64,000 nucleotides of DNA from Fen-455 sp050012675 (GCA_050012675.1 JBEKGS010000004.1:1-64000), one strand, 5' to 3'. Shown: positions 25,333 to 34,776, numbered from the stretch's first letter. Notes: generated by a model from the letters alone, not told the origin. Numbers and translations: made by a program.

Positions 25333-26130
25333 TCATCCAAGAGCAAAAGAGCCGTACCCCACCACCCGCGTTGGATTGCCGACCGTGTCGGCCGAGGTGC
25401 GCAGGTCCAACAGCTCGACTTTCAGGTCGTGCTTGGCAGCCACGCTCAAAAGGCCGCGCAGCGCGCAGGCCCCGCAGGCATCGGCGGGGGACACCGCCTC
25501 CGGGTCACAGGCGACGATCGCCGCAGCGGTGCGGCTGTCCAGACGTCGAGTGGTCTCCCTGTCGTGGTAGTGACTCAAATCGGTGCTCACGACCACCAAG
25601 GTCTCGGGACCACCCCAGACGCGGCCCAGCAGCTGTGACACAGCAGCTGTGGACACCGTTCCGATCAACAAAGGCAGCACCTTCACAGAACCGAGGACGA
25701 ACTGGATGAAGGGGAGCTGTACCTCGAGGCTGTGCTCGGCGAGGTGCGCCAGGTCGAAGACCGACACGAGTCCGTCCTTGAGGAGAGCATCTCGGCAGGT
25801 GGAGTCGACCTCGAGCACGCCAAAGGGCGTGGAGAAGCCATCCGCGCCTGACACGGCGGCACCCTCCAACGCGACCGTGTGGGCCGGGCCGAGTATCACC
25901 ACTCGCTCGAGGAGTCCTCTGGCGGTCGCCACCCGCGCGTAAGCGCTTGCGGCCACCGGTCCGGAGTAGACGTAGCCCGCGTGAGGTACGACGATCGCTT
26001 TTGGGGCCGGTCCACAGGAGGCTTTGAAGCGGGCGGAGTTGAGCAGCCGACGGAGCGTCTCGGCGAGGATTGCCGCATCCTCGGGATAGAAGGTGCCGGC
26101 GACAGCAGGTGGACGAACGAGCGAGTTCAT
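25333..26130 (-). CDS. amrB: AmmeMemoRadiSam system protein B (Memo family)
   Basis: 265 residues. VRPPAVAGTFYPED opens the protein, and IVVPHAGYVYSGPVAASAYA, LGPAHTV, LAEHSLEVQLPFIQ and STDLSHYHD are the Memo hallmarks, including conserved histidines that may bind metal. Memo is related to extradiol dioxygenases. The bacterial function is unknown. The genomic association is with a radical SAM enzyme and AMMECR1, here with the radical SAM gene directly upstream by an ATGA overlap. ATG 26130 is the family-like start. Confidence 0.9.
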   Translation of the reverse strand: MNSLVRPPAVAGTFYPEDAAILAETLRRLLNSARFKASCGPAPKAIVVPHAGYVYSGPVAASAYARVATARGLLERVVILGPAHTVALEGAAVSGADGFSTPFGVLEVDSTCRDALLKDGLVSVFDLAHLAEHSLEVQLPFIQFVLGSVKVLPLLIGTVSTAAVSQLLGRVWGGPETLVVVSTDLSHYHDRETTRRLDSRTAAAIVACDPEAVSPADACGACALRGLLSVAAKHDLKVELLDLRTSADTVGNPTRVVGYGSFALG

Positions 26131-27278
26131 GACGCGACCTGTGTCAGGCGCACTGCCAGCCGCCGGTCCCCCCAGGCCCCGGCGGCGCCATCGAAGACAC
26201 CTGCAAGTTGCCTGCCACAGTTCGGGCAGCGGCCGGCACCAACGAGGCGATACTGCCGGACCTCGTACCGTTCGCGCTCGACCAACAGCTGACCGCACCC
26301 GGCACAGTAAGTGCTCGAGCCCTCCAGGTCTCGAACATTGCCCGTGTAAACGTGGGACAACCCGGCCGCCAGGGCAATGTGGCGGGCGCGACGCAACGTG
26401 CCAACTGGCGTCGCTGGCACAGCCGCGAGCTTGTACTCCGGGTGGAAGGCCGTGAAGTGAACAGGCACTTCACGGTCCAGTTCGGAAACGATCCAGGACG
26501 CCAGCGCCTCCAACTCCCTGTCAGAGTCGTTGAGGCCGGGGATGAGCAACATCGTCACCTCCAACCAGACCGGCGTCTCCTGATGGACATAACGCAGAGT
26601 GTCCTTGACCGCTTCGAGATGACCGCCGCAGACCCGCCGGTAGAAGTCATCGCTGAAGGCCTTGAGATCGATGTTGGCCGCGTCGATGTGAGAGTAGAAC
26701 TCGCGGCGGGGCTCGCTGCAGACGTAGCCTGCGCTGACCGCCACCGTCTTGATTCCTACCTCGTGACAGAGATCAGCCACGTCAAGCGCGTACTCGTGGA
26801 AGACAACCGGATCGTTGTAGGTGAACGCGACGCTTCGGCACCCGAGCCGTCGCGCGGCTTCGGCGATCCGACTCGGTGATGCGGAGTCGCTCAGCACGTC
26901 CGACGCTCTTGGTTTCGAGATGTCCCAGTTCTGGCAGAACCTGCAAGTGAGGTTGCAGCCAGCCGTGCCGAACGAGAGCACGGGGCTGCCCGGCAGGAAA
27001 TGGTTCAGTGGCTTCTTCTCTATCGGGTCGACACAGAACCCGCTCGAGCGCCCGTAGCTTGTGAGTACGACCTTGTCCTCCAACCGCCTGCGCAGCAAAC
27101 ACAGACCGTGTTGACCTTCGCGAAGCTTGCAGGCGCGTGGGCACATGTCGCACTGGACGCGTCCGTCGTCTGCGACGTGCCAATACTTCGTGGGAACCGT
27201 GGAGCCTTCCCGAGGCGGCGTTCGGTACCCACTTCCGGCCTCGACCCTGGCGCTCGATACGCCCGCGTGTAGCGCCAT
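26127..27278 (-). CDS. amrS: AmmeMemoRadiSam system radical SAM enzyme
   Basis: 383 residues. The N-terminal region WHVADDGRVQCDMCPRACKL provides a conserved cysteine group. The radical SAM cluster motif is CNLTCRFC in GTAGCNLTCRFCQNWDIS. SAM-binding and substrate elements follow (YNDPVVFHEY, NIDLKAFSDDFYR, TFHPEYKL). A C-terminal zinc-ribbon-like section has CAGC and CPNC. It resembles pyruvate-formate-lyase-activating enzymes; the true substrate is unknown. ATG 27278 follows a GGAGGGG site. No AMMECR1-domain gene is present nearby. Confidence 0.9.
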   Translation of the reverse strand: MALHAGVSSARVEAGSGYRTPPREGSTVPTKYWHVADDGRVQCDMCPRACKLREGQHGLCLLRRRLEDKVVLTSYGRSSGFCVDPIEKKPLNHFLPGSPVLSFGTAGCNLTCRFCQNWDISKPRASDVLSDSASPSRIAEAARRLGCRSVAFTYNDPVVFHEYALDVADLCHEVGIKTVAVSAGYVCSEPRREFYSHIDAANIDLKAFSDDFYRRVCGGHLEAVKDTLRYVHQETPVWLEVTMLLIPGLNDSDRELEALASWIVSELDREVPVHFTAFHPEYKLAAVPATPVGTLRRARHIALAAGLSHVYTGNVRDLEGSSTYCAGCGQLLVERERYEVRQYRLVGAGRCPNCGRQLAGVFDGAAGAWGDRRLAVRLTQVAS

Positions 27279-27863
27279 CGAGCCCCTCCTCACGATCTCA
27301 GGATTGACTGTCGACGAGCTTTCCGATTGGCCGCGTGCCCGAGTTGCAAGCACCTAGCCCCCGAACCAGCGAGCCTGCTGTCAGAAGTCTTACACCTTCC
27401 GGCGCTCTGAGAGCGGCTTGTGATCGCTCCTTGGTGTTCGCAGCTCTCGGATGAATGTTACCTCTGCGAGCTCTGAGGGACGGTGACAAGAGACGACCGG
27501 CACGCTCGTTGCTGCCTGTTGACGTTGGGATGTCAAGGTCAGGACGGCATTGGTATCTTGTGCGTCCCCATTTGCGCCTCGGTGAGGCCCGGTGTGTCGC
27601 AGGCCGTCGAGCGTCCCTGAAGCCGGCTCAGAGGTCCTCCCCAACCGATCGCCTGCGTCAGCCGCGCGCTCGCCGAGGACCAGGGCAACGAGCCGGCAGG
27701 GATGCGTGAGCCCGTGCCGGCACAGGGGGCACCTGGTCCGAGCAGTCACGGTAAAGACGACGGTCTGAGGCGCCGCTGCCCGGCTTCGGCGGGCGAGTCT
27801 CGACGTGGGTGCCACGGAGCGCCCCAGCCGCGACATTGGTTGATGAAGCCGTGCCGTGCTGGT
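27279..27863. promoter_or_regulatory. Divergent intergenic region
   Basis: 585 bases between the minus-strand radical SAM operon and the plus-strand secreted protein. Upstream extensions of both genes stay open here but have basic, non-family composition. No specific promoter or operator was identified. Confidence 0.4.
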
Positions 27864-29003
27864 ATGACTGCGCCCGTGAAGATGCCACGACTCCTCATCA
27901 CGCGCAGAGCCGGCTCGGCATGCCGCGGCCTTGTCTGCCTAGTAGTCGCCGCGCTCCTGGTCGTTCCAACGGCGGGTACGGTCGCGGCGCAGTACAACAA
28001 GACACCGGTCGCGAGAGCCGCTCCTGCACTCGCGGTGCTTGTGGAGGGAAAGCTGGTGCTTGTCGAAGACGGCACGGTCGCGACGGTCGCGCCCGTTCGC
28101 GTGAGCCCTGTCGGCAGAACGATGACCGTGACTGACTTCGAGTGGTCTTCCGGCGGGCGTTTCCTCGGCTGGGAGCAGAGCGAGCTCAGCACCGGCAAAG
28201 CAGCGATCGGCTGGTACGACACACTCACACATCGGCGCGCCTGGTGGTCCGTGCAACTGCAGTTCGCCGAGGGCTTGTCCGTCACCAGCTCCGGGCTGGC
28301 GCTACTGGCGGCCGGCGAGGATCTCAACTCGCCCTCGACTCTCATCACCTACAGCGTCGGGAGGCACGTGAGCCACCGGTCGGTCGCCGTCCCGACGAGC
28401 GACAACGTCGTCGGCTACTCGGGAGGTTTCATCCTCGGGCCGGACATCAAGACCGGCACGCAGCTCTGGCGTGTCAGTGTCAGAGGTGTGGTGACCAAGC
28501 TGAAGGCGCTGCCGGAACCTGCCCGCAACGGGCCTCCCTACGAGGTGACGGCCGTCTCGCCGGACGGCAAGGTTTTCGCGGCCGAGCTCGGTGACCACAC
28601 CGACGGATGCGGCGTCGGGCCGGCGTCGCGGATCTTCCTGGTCAACGAGTCGACGGGCACCGTGAGGCAGGCCCTACTGCCCGCAGGACCGCGGTGGCGG
28701 GTGCAGCAGCTTGTCTTCGACCCGACCGACACCCTGGATGCCACGATGGTCGACTGCACTGGCAAGGCCACGATGCGCACGGCGGTGCTCTGGGTGTCAC
28801 CAAAGGGAGTGTTGACAGCCGACAGGAACGGTGCGCTCGTAGCTACCTCGGCGAACGGCGATCTCGCCTATCAGGCAGGGCACATCAAAGTGGGCGGGAC
28901 CGAGGCTCCCATTTTGGAGGAGGTCGCCTCGGGGCCGCTTGTGGTGAACGGCAAACCGATCGATACGGCGAGGTCGGCGACGACCGCGTCATGGGCGCCC
29001 TGA
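27864..29003 (+). CDS. Secreted protein of unknown function, beta-propeller-like
   Basis: 379 residues from ATG 27864; GTG 27876 and ATG 27882 are nearby options. A signal peptide is clear (basic start, LVCLVVAALLVVPTAGTVAAQ). The mature part is rich in short beta-strand patterns such as VTDFEWSSGGRFLGWE, AVSPDGKVFAAELG and GKATMRTAVLWVSPKG, like WD40/TolB-type propellers, with a likely disulfide pair. No catalytic motif is visible. It probably acts outside the membrane. No ribosome binding site is obvious and the neighbours give no clue. Confidence 0.6.
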   Translation: MTAPVKMPRLLITRRAGSACRGLVCLVVAALLVVPTAGTVAAQYNKTPVARAAPALAVLVEGKLVLVEDGTVATVAPVRVSPVGRTMTVTDFEWSSGGRFLGWEQSELSTGKAAIGWYDTLTHRRAWWSVQLQFAEGLSVTSSGLALLAAGEDLNSPSTLITYSVGRHVSHRSVAVPTSDNVVGYSGGFILGPDIKTGTQLWRVSVRGVVTKLKALPEPARNGPPYEVTAVSPDGKVFAAELGDHTDGCGVGPASRIFLVNESTGTVRQALLPAGPRWRVQQLVFDPTDTLDATMVDCTGKATMRTAVLWVSPKGVLTADRNGALVATSANGDLAYQAGHIKVGGTEAPILEEVASGPLVVNGKPIDTARSATTASWAP

Positions 29004-29082
29004 GCCCACGGCCCGGTCAAGGCGCCTTCACCTGAGTAGCTGCCCTACACGGGACGATCTGGCGCCGAGCGCCGGGGATAGG

Positions 29083-29259
29083 TCACAACAGCTGAAGGCC
29101 GCCCAGGATAATTCCGAGGACCACCAGCACGACGCCAAGAAGTATGCCGCGCCGGACCATCGAAACCACTCCGGCGACGATAAGCACCAGGCCGACAATC
29201 CAGATCAGCGGGACGGCCGCGCCGCTGTGAAACAAGACCGCGAGTGACTGGGCTCTCAT
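29083..29259 (-). CDS. Small membrane protein (58 aa)
   Basis: 58 residues from ATG 29259 to TGA 29083. Two hydrophobic helices, about 13-33 (AAVPLIWIVGLVLIVAGVVSM) and 36-57 (GILLGVVLVVLGIILGGLQLL), are joined by a short basic turn (RR). AGGAT lies about nine bases upstream. The layout resembles short actinobacterial membrane proteins of the GPGG-motif type, though the GPGG motif itself is absent. Function unknown. Confidence 0.6.
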   Translation of the reverse strand: MRAQSLAVLFHSGAAVPLIWIVGLVLIVAGVVSMVRRGILLGVVLVVLGIILGGLQLL

Positions 29260-29418
29260 AGCACTTCATCCTTTTCGAGTCGGAAGTGCGTGGCTCTATA
29301 CCCGGTCGGCCCCCCTCGGCAAACCAACGAGTTGGCAGCCTTGTGGACAAATCGCGGCAGTTCGACGCGCAATAGGGACACCGGTCCTGAGAGGCATCTG
29401 CGGGTCGCCGTCATACGG

Positions 29419-30372
29419 CTAACTGTTCAACAAGGCCTCCGGGCGCTCTGCCAGCCAGTCCTCGAGCGTCGCGACGCGCTCTGGATACAGGTGACTGCGG
29501 GCAAGGAAACCGGCTCCGTACTGGGGCATCGGGTCCTGGTTTGTCGGCTGGTAGCGCAGGTCCACGCTCCAGCGGACGTGGTCAGAGTTGTTCGGCGTCG
29601 AGGAGTGGATGAGCCGGTCGTTGAAGAGCACGGCTGTCCCGGCTTTGACCGGCAGCGGGAGCACACGACGTTTGAGCGTCTGATTCATGTGGCGGTCCTC
29701 GACCTCGAGGTAACCGGTCCCCGAGTACGTCTCGGCGCCGAAGGTGAGCAACCTCTTGTGCTGAGTCCGCGGGATCATGTGAAGGCAGCCGTTCTCCAAG
29801 GTGGCATCGACGAGCGAGATCCAAACGGTTATCACCGGGTTCGAGTTCGCGTCGGGCCAGTACGACTTGTCCTGGTGCCATGGCACGGCACCGGCCGCGA
29901 CACGGGGTACCTTCGGGCGCACGTTGTAGACCGGGTTTGAGAAGATCTCGGGCCCGATGAGGCTCTCGACCGCGTCGAGGATCTTCGGGTTGGCCATCAA
30001 TACGTAGTAGCCGGGCAGGCGGTCGCGCCAGCTACGCCCGTAGGCGAGGAACTCCGCTTCACCGAGCCCCTCGAAAAGCCGCGCGAGACGGGTGCGGAAA
30101 GGCTCATCGACGAGGGGATCGGTGATCAGGCCGGCAGCGAGGAGGTCGGCGGCGATCTGGTCGACCTTCTGCGTCATTGCTTCTTGCGCGGGAGCGAGGT
30201 CCTCGTCGTTGAGGAAATCGGGCAGAACGAGGTAGCCCTCGGTGTCGTAGGCGGCAACCTGGGCAGGGGTGAGGCTCCCTCCGCGCGTGGGCCTGTGTGC
30301 CGAGGGCCCTGCAGAGCCTCTTGTCATGGCCGGTCCCGTGTCACCGACAGCCGAAGCCGCGGAAACATCCAT
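29419..30372 (-). CDS. Phytanoyl-CoA dioxygenase (PhyH) family protein
   Basis: 317 residues. An Fe(II)/2-oxoglutarate dioxygenase: the metal HxD pair is in PWHQDKSYW, the distal His in FNDRLIHSSTPN and the 2-oxoglutarate-binding Arg in VRWSVDLRYQ. LTPAQVAAYDTEGYLVLPDFL is the usual PhyH N-terminus. Substrate unknown; family members hydroxylate acyl chains, ectoine or natural products. ATG 30372 has AGGAG about eight bases upstream, which rejects the longer frame to 30432. It stands alone, divergent from the chorismate-lyase-like gene. Confidence 0.88.
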   Translation of the reverse strand: MDVSAASAVGDTGPAMTRGSAGPSAHRPTRGGSLTPAQVAAYDTEGYLVLPDFLNDEDLAPAQEAMTQKVDQIAADLLAAGLITDPLVDEPFRTRLARLFEGLGEAEFLAYGRSWRDRLPGYYVLMANPKILDAVESLIGPEIFSNPVYNVRPKVPRVAAGAVPWHQDKSYWPDANSNPVITVWISLVDATLENGCLHMIPRTQHKRLLTFGAETYSGTGYLEVEDRHMNQTLKRRVLPLPVKAGTAVLFNDRLIHSSTPNNSDHVRWSVDLRYQPTNQDPMPQYGAGFLARSHLYPERVATLEDWLAERPEALLNS

Positions 30373-30608
30373 CCTGGTTCTCCTTTCCCCGCCGAAACGA
30401 CCGGAGGTGCATGACGCGCCCCCACCCTCCACGAAATCAGTAACCGTTTACTCTAGGGATATCACGGGTCGTCGGCGAGGTCAATCCGGGCCGTCGTCGA
30501 AGTACCAAGCAAGGTCCGAGACGGTCTTGGACGAGCCGGGCGGAGTCCGCCTCGGGCGCCCACAGACCGGCCGCCGCAGGCGATGGACGTGAGGCGGGGG
30601 ATCTCCAC

Positions 30609-31160
30609 GTGGGCCCCTTGGAACGAATGCACGCGGCGTACGGTTCAATGGTGGCCGTGACCATGCGGGTGCGCCTCGAATCGGCACTCTCGGAGACCGG
30701 TACGACGGTGACAGCGTTCCTCGAGGCGCTGGTAGGTGAGCCGATCGACGCACACCAACGCAGGCACGGGACGGTCGTTGCAGGCACGGCCAACCTCTTG
30801 GGCGTGGAAGCGGGCCATCTGTTGGTCGAGCGATCGGCCGTGCTTCAGGGCAGAAGGTCGGCGCAGACATTCGTGAACGCCGAGACCCTGCTTGTCCCGA
30901 GCCGCCTCCCCACGGCGTTCTGCCGCAGGCTTTGGACCAGTGCTGACCCGATCGGGCGAATCATGGCCGAGGAGGGGATCGACTTCACTCGCTCTCGGCC
31001 ATGGAGCCCCGAGGGTCGACGACCAACGGCATCGGACGGGTTTGAAGCGCCGGATGAATACCTTCTCGCGCGGACATACCTGATTGAGATCGACGGGTCA
31101 CCGGTCATGGAGATCACGGAGTGGTTCCTTCCCAGCCTCGAGCTGTTTCTGCGCGCTTGA
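30609..31160 (+). CDS. Chorismate lyase-like (DUF98/UTRA-fold) protein
   Basis: 183 residues. The pattern VTAFLEALVGEPIDA, then LVPSRLPTAFCRRLWTSADPIGRIMAEEGIDFTRS and YLLARTYLIEIDGSPVMEITEWFLP follows the DUF98 chorismate-pyruvate-lyase-like family: the conserved Arg and closing Glu-containing strand are present. Enzymes of this fold remove pyruvate from chorismate to give 4-hydroxybenzoate or a derivative; whether this one does is unknown. The start is uncertain: GTG 30609 or ATG 30627. No quinone or natural-product genes lie alongside. Confidence 0.6.
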   Translation: MGPLERMHAAYGSMVAVTMRVRLESALSETGTTVTAFLEALVGEPIDAHQRRHGTVVAGTANLLGVEAGHLLVERSAVLQGRRSAQTFVNAETLLVPSRLPTAFCRRLWTSADPIGRIMAEEGIDFTRSRPWSPEGRRPTASDGFEAPDEYLLARTYLIEIDGSPVMEITEWFLPSLELFLRA

Positions 31161-31240
31161 CTGCCGGTTGGTAGGCGTGTCGTCTCACCTGCGGACCCGA
31201 CGCGCAGGTCAAGCGCGACGAGTTTCCAGGTCGGCCTGCG

Positions 31241-31669
31241 CTATGTCGTGTTGACGATGAGCACCGCGCAGGGGGCGGAATGGGCGACGGCGTTCGGCAC
31301 GCTGCCGAGTGCGCGTTTCAGTCCTCGCATCCCCTTGTTCCCGACGACGATCAGGTCCACTCCTTCGTCCTTGGCGATGGAGACGATTCGTTCCGCCACG
31401 AAGCCGGTCACGACGTGGGTCTTGGTCGGCACGCCCTCGGCCCGCGCCTGGGCTGCCATTGACTCGGTCTGGCTCGTCGCTACGCCGGCCGGGTCGAGTT
31501 CCTCTCGGTAGGCGACTTTGGTGTCCGACCACGCCCTGGCGCTCACTTCGGGGCGGTGAACAGTCGTGATGTGCAGCGTTGCACCGATTGCCTTGGCGAG
31601 GTCGATTGCCACCCGGACGGCTTCGGCCGCGGTCTCTGAACCGTCGGTTGCCACAAGCAACGATCTGTA
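31241..31669 (-). CDS. Universal stress protein (UspA family)
   Basis: 142 residues. The N-terminus MYRSLLVATDGSETAAEAVRVA and the C-terminal ATP-binding pattern GNKGMRGLKRALGSVPNAV (G-2x-G-9x-S) identify an ATP-binding UspA protein, usually active in stress survival or dormancy. ATG 31669 gives the canonical length; the longer frame to 31771 adds unconserved residues. Neighbouring Grx-TrxR fusion supports a stress context. Confidence 0.92.
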   Translation of the reverse strand, partial: YRSLLVATDGSETAAEAVRVAIDLAKAIGATLHITTVHRPEVSARAWSDTKVAYREELDPAGVATSQTESMAAQARAEGVPTKTHVVTGFVAERIVSIAKDEGVDLIVVGNKGMRGLKRALGSVPNAVAHSAPCAVLIVNTT

Positions 31670-31855
31670 CATTTCGCGCTCCCAGCGTCGATCGTGCGAA
31701 GACTGTACCGGCAGGCCGTAGGCCACGGGGCACCTCAACGGTCGAGCTCGAGCGCCGGCAGTTGGCTTCATGACGCACTGGGCGCAGGCGACTATCGCAG
31801 CTCAGGGGAGCCGCGGCGTTCAGCAGGTAGGAAGCACCCGGCCTGGCAGCTTTGG

Positions 31856-33070
31856 CTACGCCATCCCTGCCCCGGCGAGCTGTGCGTCGAGGTACTGGCG
31901 GATCTGGATCAATGCGGCGGCTCCCTCTCCAACAGCGGAGGCGAGCTGTTTGGTCGATCCAGCCCGGACGTCGCCGGCGGCGAAGACCCCCGGCATTGAA
32001 GTCATGAAGCTTGCGTCGGTCACTATGAAGCCGCCTTCATCGAGGTCGACTTGGCCCTTCAAGAAGGCGGTGTTGGGGTCCAGGCCGATGAACACGAAAC
32101 AACCGGCAGGGTGGTGCTCTTCGGTCTTGAGTGTCGTTCGGTCCTCCAAGATGACAGCACCGAGCTTGCCGCTGCCGTCAGGCTTGGGCCGGAACTCCTT
32201 CACGCTGCGGTTCAGCAAGACCTCCATCTTGGGGTGCGCCATTACCTTGTCCTGCAAGAGCTGGTGGGCCGCAAGCTTGTCGTTGCGCTCGACGATTGTC
32301 ACTTTGTCGACGAAGCTTGTGAGGAACAGGCCTTCCTCGAGACCGCTGTTCCCTCCGCCGAGCACCATCAGCTCCGGGGCACCTTTGTAGAACGGCCCGT
32401 CGCAGGTCGCGCAAAAGTGTATGCCCGCGCCGATCAAGTCCTGCTCACCAAGTGCGCCGGTGCGTCGGTAGCTCGAGCCGGTCGCCACTAGCACAGCTCG
32501 GGCATGGTAGTGGTCGCCGTTGGCAGTGAGGACCTCGAGGCGGTCCCCGTCCGGCGAGATCCTTTCGACCGAAAGGGCCTGGATCATCTCGACTCCGTAT
32601 CGCCGAGCCTGCGTGACGATACGCTCGGCCAGCTCGGCCCCGCCAATACCCTCGGGGAAGCCCGGGTAGTTGTCAAGGCGCTCAGTGACTCCGGCCTGGC
32701 CACCGAGGCCCTTCGAGTCGATGATCAGCGAGGAAAGGTTTTCCCGGGCGGCGTAGATGCTCGTGGTCAGTGCCGCGGGGCCGCCGCCGACAAGAACGAT
32801 GTCGTAGACGTGCATCATGGCCTTGCGGTCGAGGCCGATCTTGTCCGCGAGCTGTTCGTTGGACGGCTCCGAGAGGCTGGTGCCGTCAGGGAAGATGATC
32901 GTGGGGATCACGTTGTTCCCGTTGTTGCGCTCGTGCACGACCTCTAGGCCCTGTGGATCCTGCTCGATGTCGTGCCATTCGAACGCGATCCGCTGATCGG
33001 AGAGGAACTGCTTTGCGCGTTTGCAGTCGGTGCACCAGTTGGCGCCATAGACCTTGATCCTCTGGCCCAT
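31856..33070 (-). CDS. Glutaredoxin/mycoredoxin-thioredoxin reductase fusion
   Basis: 404 residues. Residues 1-85 are a glutaredoxin-like domain with CTDC (C13, C16) and VIPTIIFPDG cis-proline loop. Residues about 88-395 are a thioredoxin reductase: FAD motif VGGGPAALTTSIYAA, redox CATC (C219, C222), NADPH motif LGGGNSGLEEGLFL and GVFAAGDVR. The reductase could pass electrons straight to the fused Grx domain, bypassing free thioredoxin. Grx is N-terminal here. ATG 33070 follows GGAGGGAG. It reads towards the universal stress protein gene. Confidence 0.93.
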   Translation of the reverse strand: MGQRIKVYGANWCTDCKRAKQFLSDQRIAFEWHDIEQDPQGLEVVHERNNGNNVIPTIIFPDGTSLSEPSNEQLADKIGLDRKAMMHVYDIVLVGGGPAALTTSIYAARENLSSLIIDSKGLGGQAGVTERLDNYPGFPEGIGGAELAERIVTQARRYGVEMIQALSVERISPDGDRLEVLTANGDHYHARAVLVATGSSYRRTGALGEQDLIGAGIHFCATCDGPFYKGAPELMVLGGGNSGLEEGLFLTSFVDKVTIVERNDKLAAHQLLQDKVMAHPKMEVLLNRSVKEFRPKPDGSGKLGAVILEDRTTLKTEEHHPAGCFVFIGLDPNTAFLKGQVDLDEGGFIVTDASFMTSMPGVFAAGDVRAGSTKQLASAVGEGAAALIQIRQYLDAQLAGAGMA

Positions 33071-33227
33071 CTGCGAACTCCCTCCGGCCGGACGTGTGGG
33101 AACACACCTCCAGTCCCACCTCTCGCCGCGACGTTACAAAAGGCATGCCCCGGCGGTCGTCTGTTTGCTCGGAGGTCTTGTCTACGAGCGAGACCGGCCA
33201 CGTCGTCGGACTAGTCGTGCCGGTGGG

Positions 33228-34484
33228 TCAAGCTGTCATCGGCGGCTCCGGTCCAGCCAGCGGAGGTTCTGGTGGGGCAGAGACCGCGGGGGAGTCGTCG
33301 CCGGTGTTCGGAACACCCGCGGTGGAAGGAGAAGTGACGGGCTCGAGCGAAGGCGGTGCCATGACCGCTGTGATCGTCACAACTGCCAGTGCGAGGAGGA
33401 ACAAGCAGTAGATCCAGAAGGCCAGTGTGAGACCCGAGGTGATCGTGAGCCCCACGCGCGCCGCCTCCGCCGGGGTGATCCCGAACATGGAAGGAGAGGT
33501 GTGCTCTCCAACCTGGATCACCGCCGACGCCGCTTGAGCGACCATCGGGACTATGGCGCCGACCAGCAGGAGGCTCCCGTGAAGGACTGGTCGCCACAGG
33601 GCAGCGACGACTGCGACTGCGACCAACGCGACGATGGCGGCGAGGTTTCCGGCGATCACAGGAGCTGGGTTCGAGAAGACATTCCCGGCCGTGAACGACT
33701 GCGTCGTTCCGGCCGTGGTCTGAAGTACGTAACTGTCCCAGGACGGGGCGAAGGCGGCTGCAGTGCCGAGCGCGGCGAGCAGGAAGGCCAAGAAGGGGAG
33801 GAGCGCCGGACCCCGCGGCGGGCCGAATGCGACGGCGTCGTGGCGCATGAACAAAGCGACGGCCGATCCGGCAGAGCAGGCGAGCCAGCCCACGAGCCCG
33901 AGCACGAGGCCAGCGCCCATTACATGCGCGCCTGCGGAGATGGCCGTGCCCGCGTCCGCGAAGAACAGGCCGAAAGTGACGACGCTGGTCCCCGTCGCGA
34001 GGAGCGCTCCCACCCGCGAGCTACCTCGTCCGCGCAGCAAGAGCAGAGCGCTCGCGCTCCAGACGGCGAAGTAGATCGCGTGAGGAACCAGTTGGTACGT
34101 CTGCTGGGAGAGGCTCTCGCCGTTCAGATAGTCAGGGAAAAGTCCCGCGATCCCACAGGCAACGCCGACAGCGAGAAGTGTGGCGGCAAGAGCCGCCCTT
34201 TGGGGTGGTGCTGCAGCTTGGCTAGCAGTCGCGGGGGCTTGCCCCACCACGGGGGCGCCCACTCCCGGGGCCTGGCCGTAATCCTGAGCGACCGGCGCGA
34301 TAGTTTCCGGCCGCTCTATCGCAATGAACCGCGACCAGGCGGCGTACCAGCCCTCGGACGTGTCGGGCCACCACTCCAGTGGCTGGGACCACGTCTGTCC
34401 GACACCCCAGATCCCGTAGAACGCGGGCCCGCGCCCGATCTCGTAGCTGGCTCCCCGGTAGGAAATGGTCACTTCTTCACGCAC
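33228..34484 (-). CDS. Polytopic membrane protein of unknown function
   Basis: 418 residues. A soluble N-terminal segment (about 1-60) has ISYRGASYEIGRGPAFYGIWG and PLEWWPDTSEGWYAAWSRF, which looks like a small conserved actinobacterial module. An Ala/Pro/Gln-rich linker follows, then about eight membrane helices between residues 95 and 370, then a Pro/Ser-rich tail. No transport or enzyme motif is visible. Function unknown. Confidence 0.7.
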   Translation of the reverse strand: MREEVTISYRGASYEIGRGPAFYGIWGVGQTWSQPLEWWPDTSEGWYAAWSRFIAIERPETIAPVAQDYGQAPGVGAPVVGQAPATASQAAAPPQRAALAATLLAVGVACGIAGLFPDYLNGESLSQQTYQLVPHAIYFAVWSASALLLLRGRGSSRVGALLATGTSVVTFGLFFADAGTAISAGAHVMGAGLVLGLVGWLACSAGSAVALFMRHDAVAFGPPRGPALLPFLAFLLAALGTAAAFAPSWDSYVLQTTAGTTQSFTAGNVFSNPAPVIAGNLAAIVALVAVAVVAALWRPVLHGSLLLVGAIVPMVAQAASAVIQVGEHTSPSMFGITPAEAARVGLTITSGLTLAFWIYCLFLLALAVVTITAVMAPPSLEPVTSPSTAGVPNTGDDSPAVSAPPEPPLAGPEPPMTA

Positions 34485-34776
34485 GGCCCGACCCTTCCTC
34501 CTCTAACTCGTCCCATGGTGCCCAGGGCTCAGCCTAGGAAACTGAGCTGTGTGTTAGCTGAGCGGAGCCTGAGAAGATGCTCGCGTGTCGTGTCGTGAGC
34601 GTCACGTCGCGAGCAGGAGTACACGAGAAGGGCGCGTTGCTCCGACAAGAGACCGAAGCTGTGCGCGACGGGACTCGGTGCCGGCGAGACACGACTGCGC
34701 CGTAGGACAGTCCTCGGCTGGGCGGCGGTTAGCGTTCCTTGGCGCCGCTCTTTGACACAAGCAAAGCCGCCTCCAG

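Noticed and set aside
29083..31160. Biosynthetic gene cluster around PhyH dioxygenase and chorismate-lyase-like protein
   Set aside because: The two genes are divergent and no synthase, carrier protein or other tailoring enzyme lies nearby.
33054..34598. 514-codon plus-strand frame opposite the membrane protein at 33228-34484
   Set aside because: Its product is a low-complexity Arg/Glu/Gly-rich chain; the minus strand encodes regular membrane helices.
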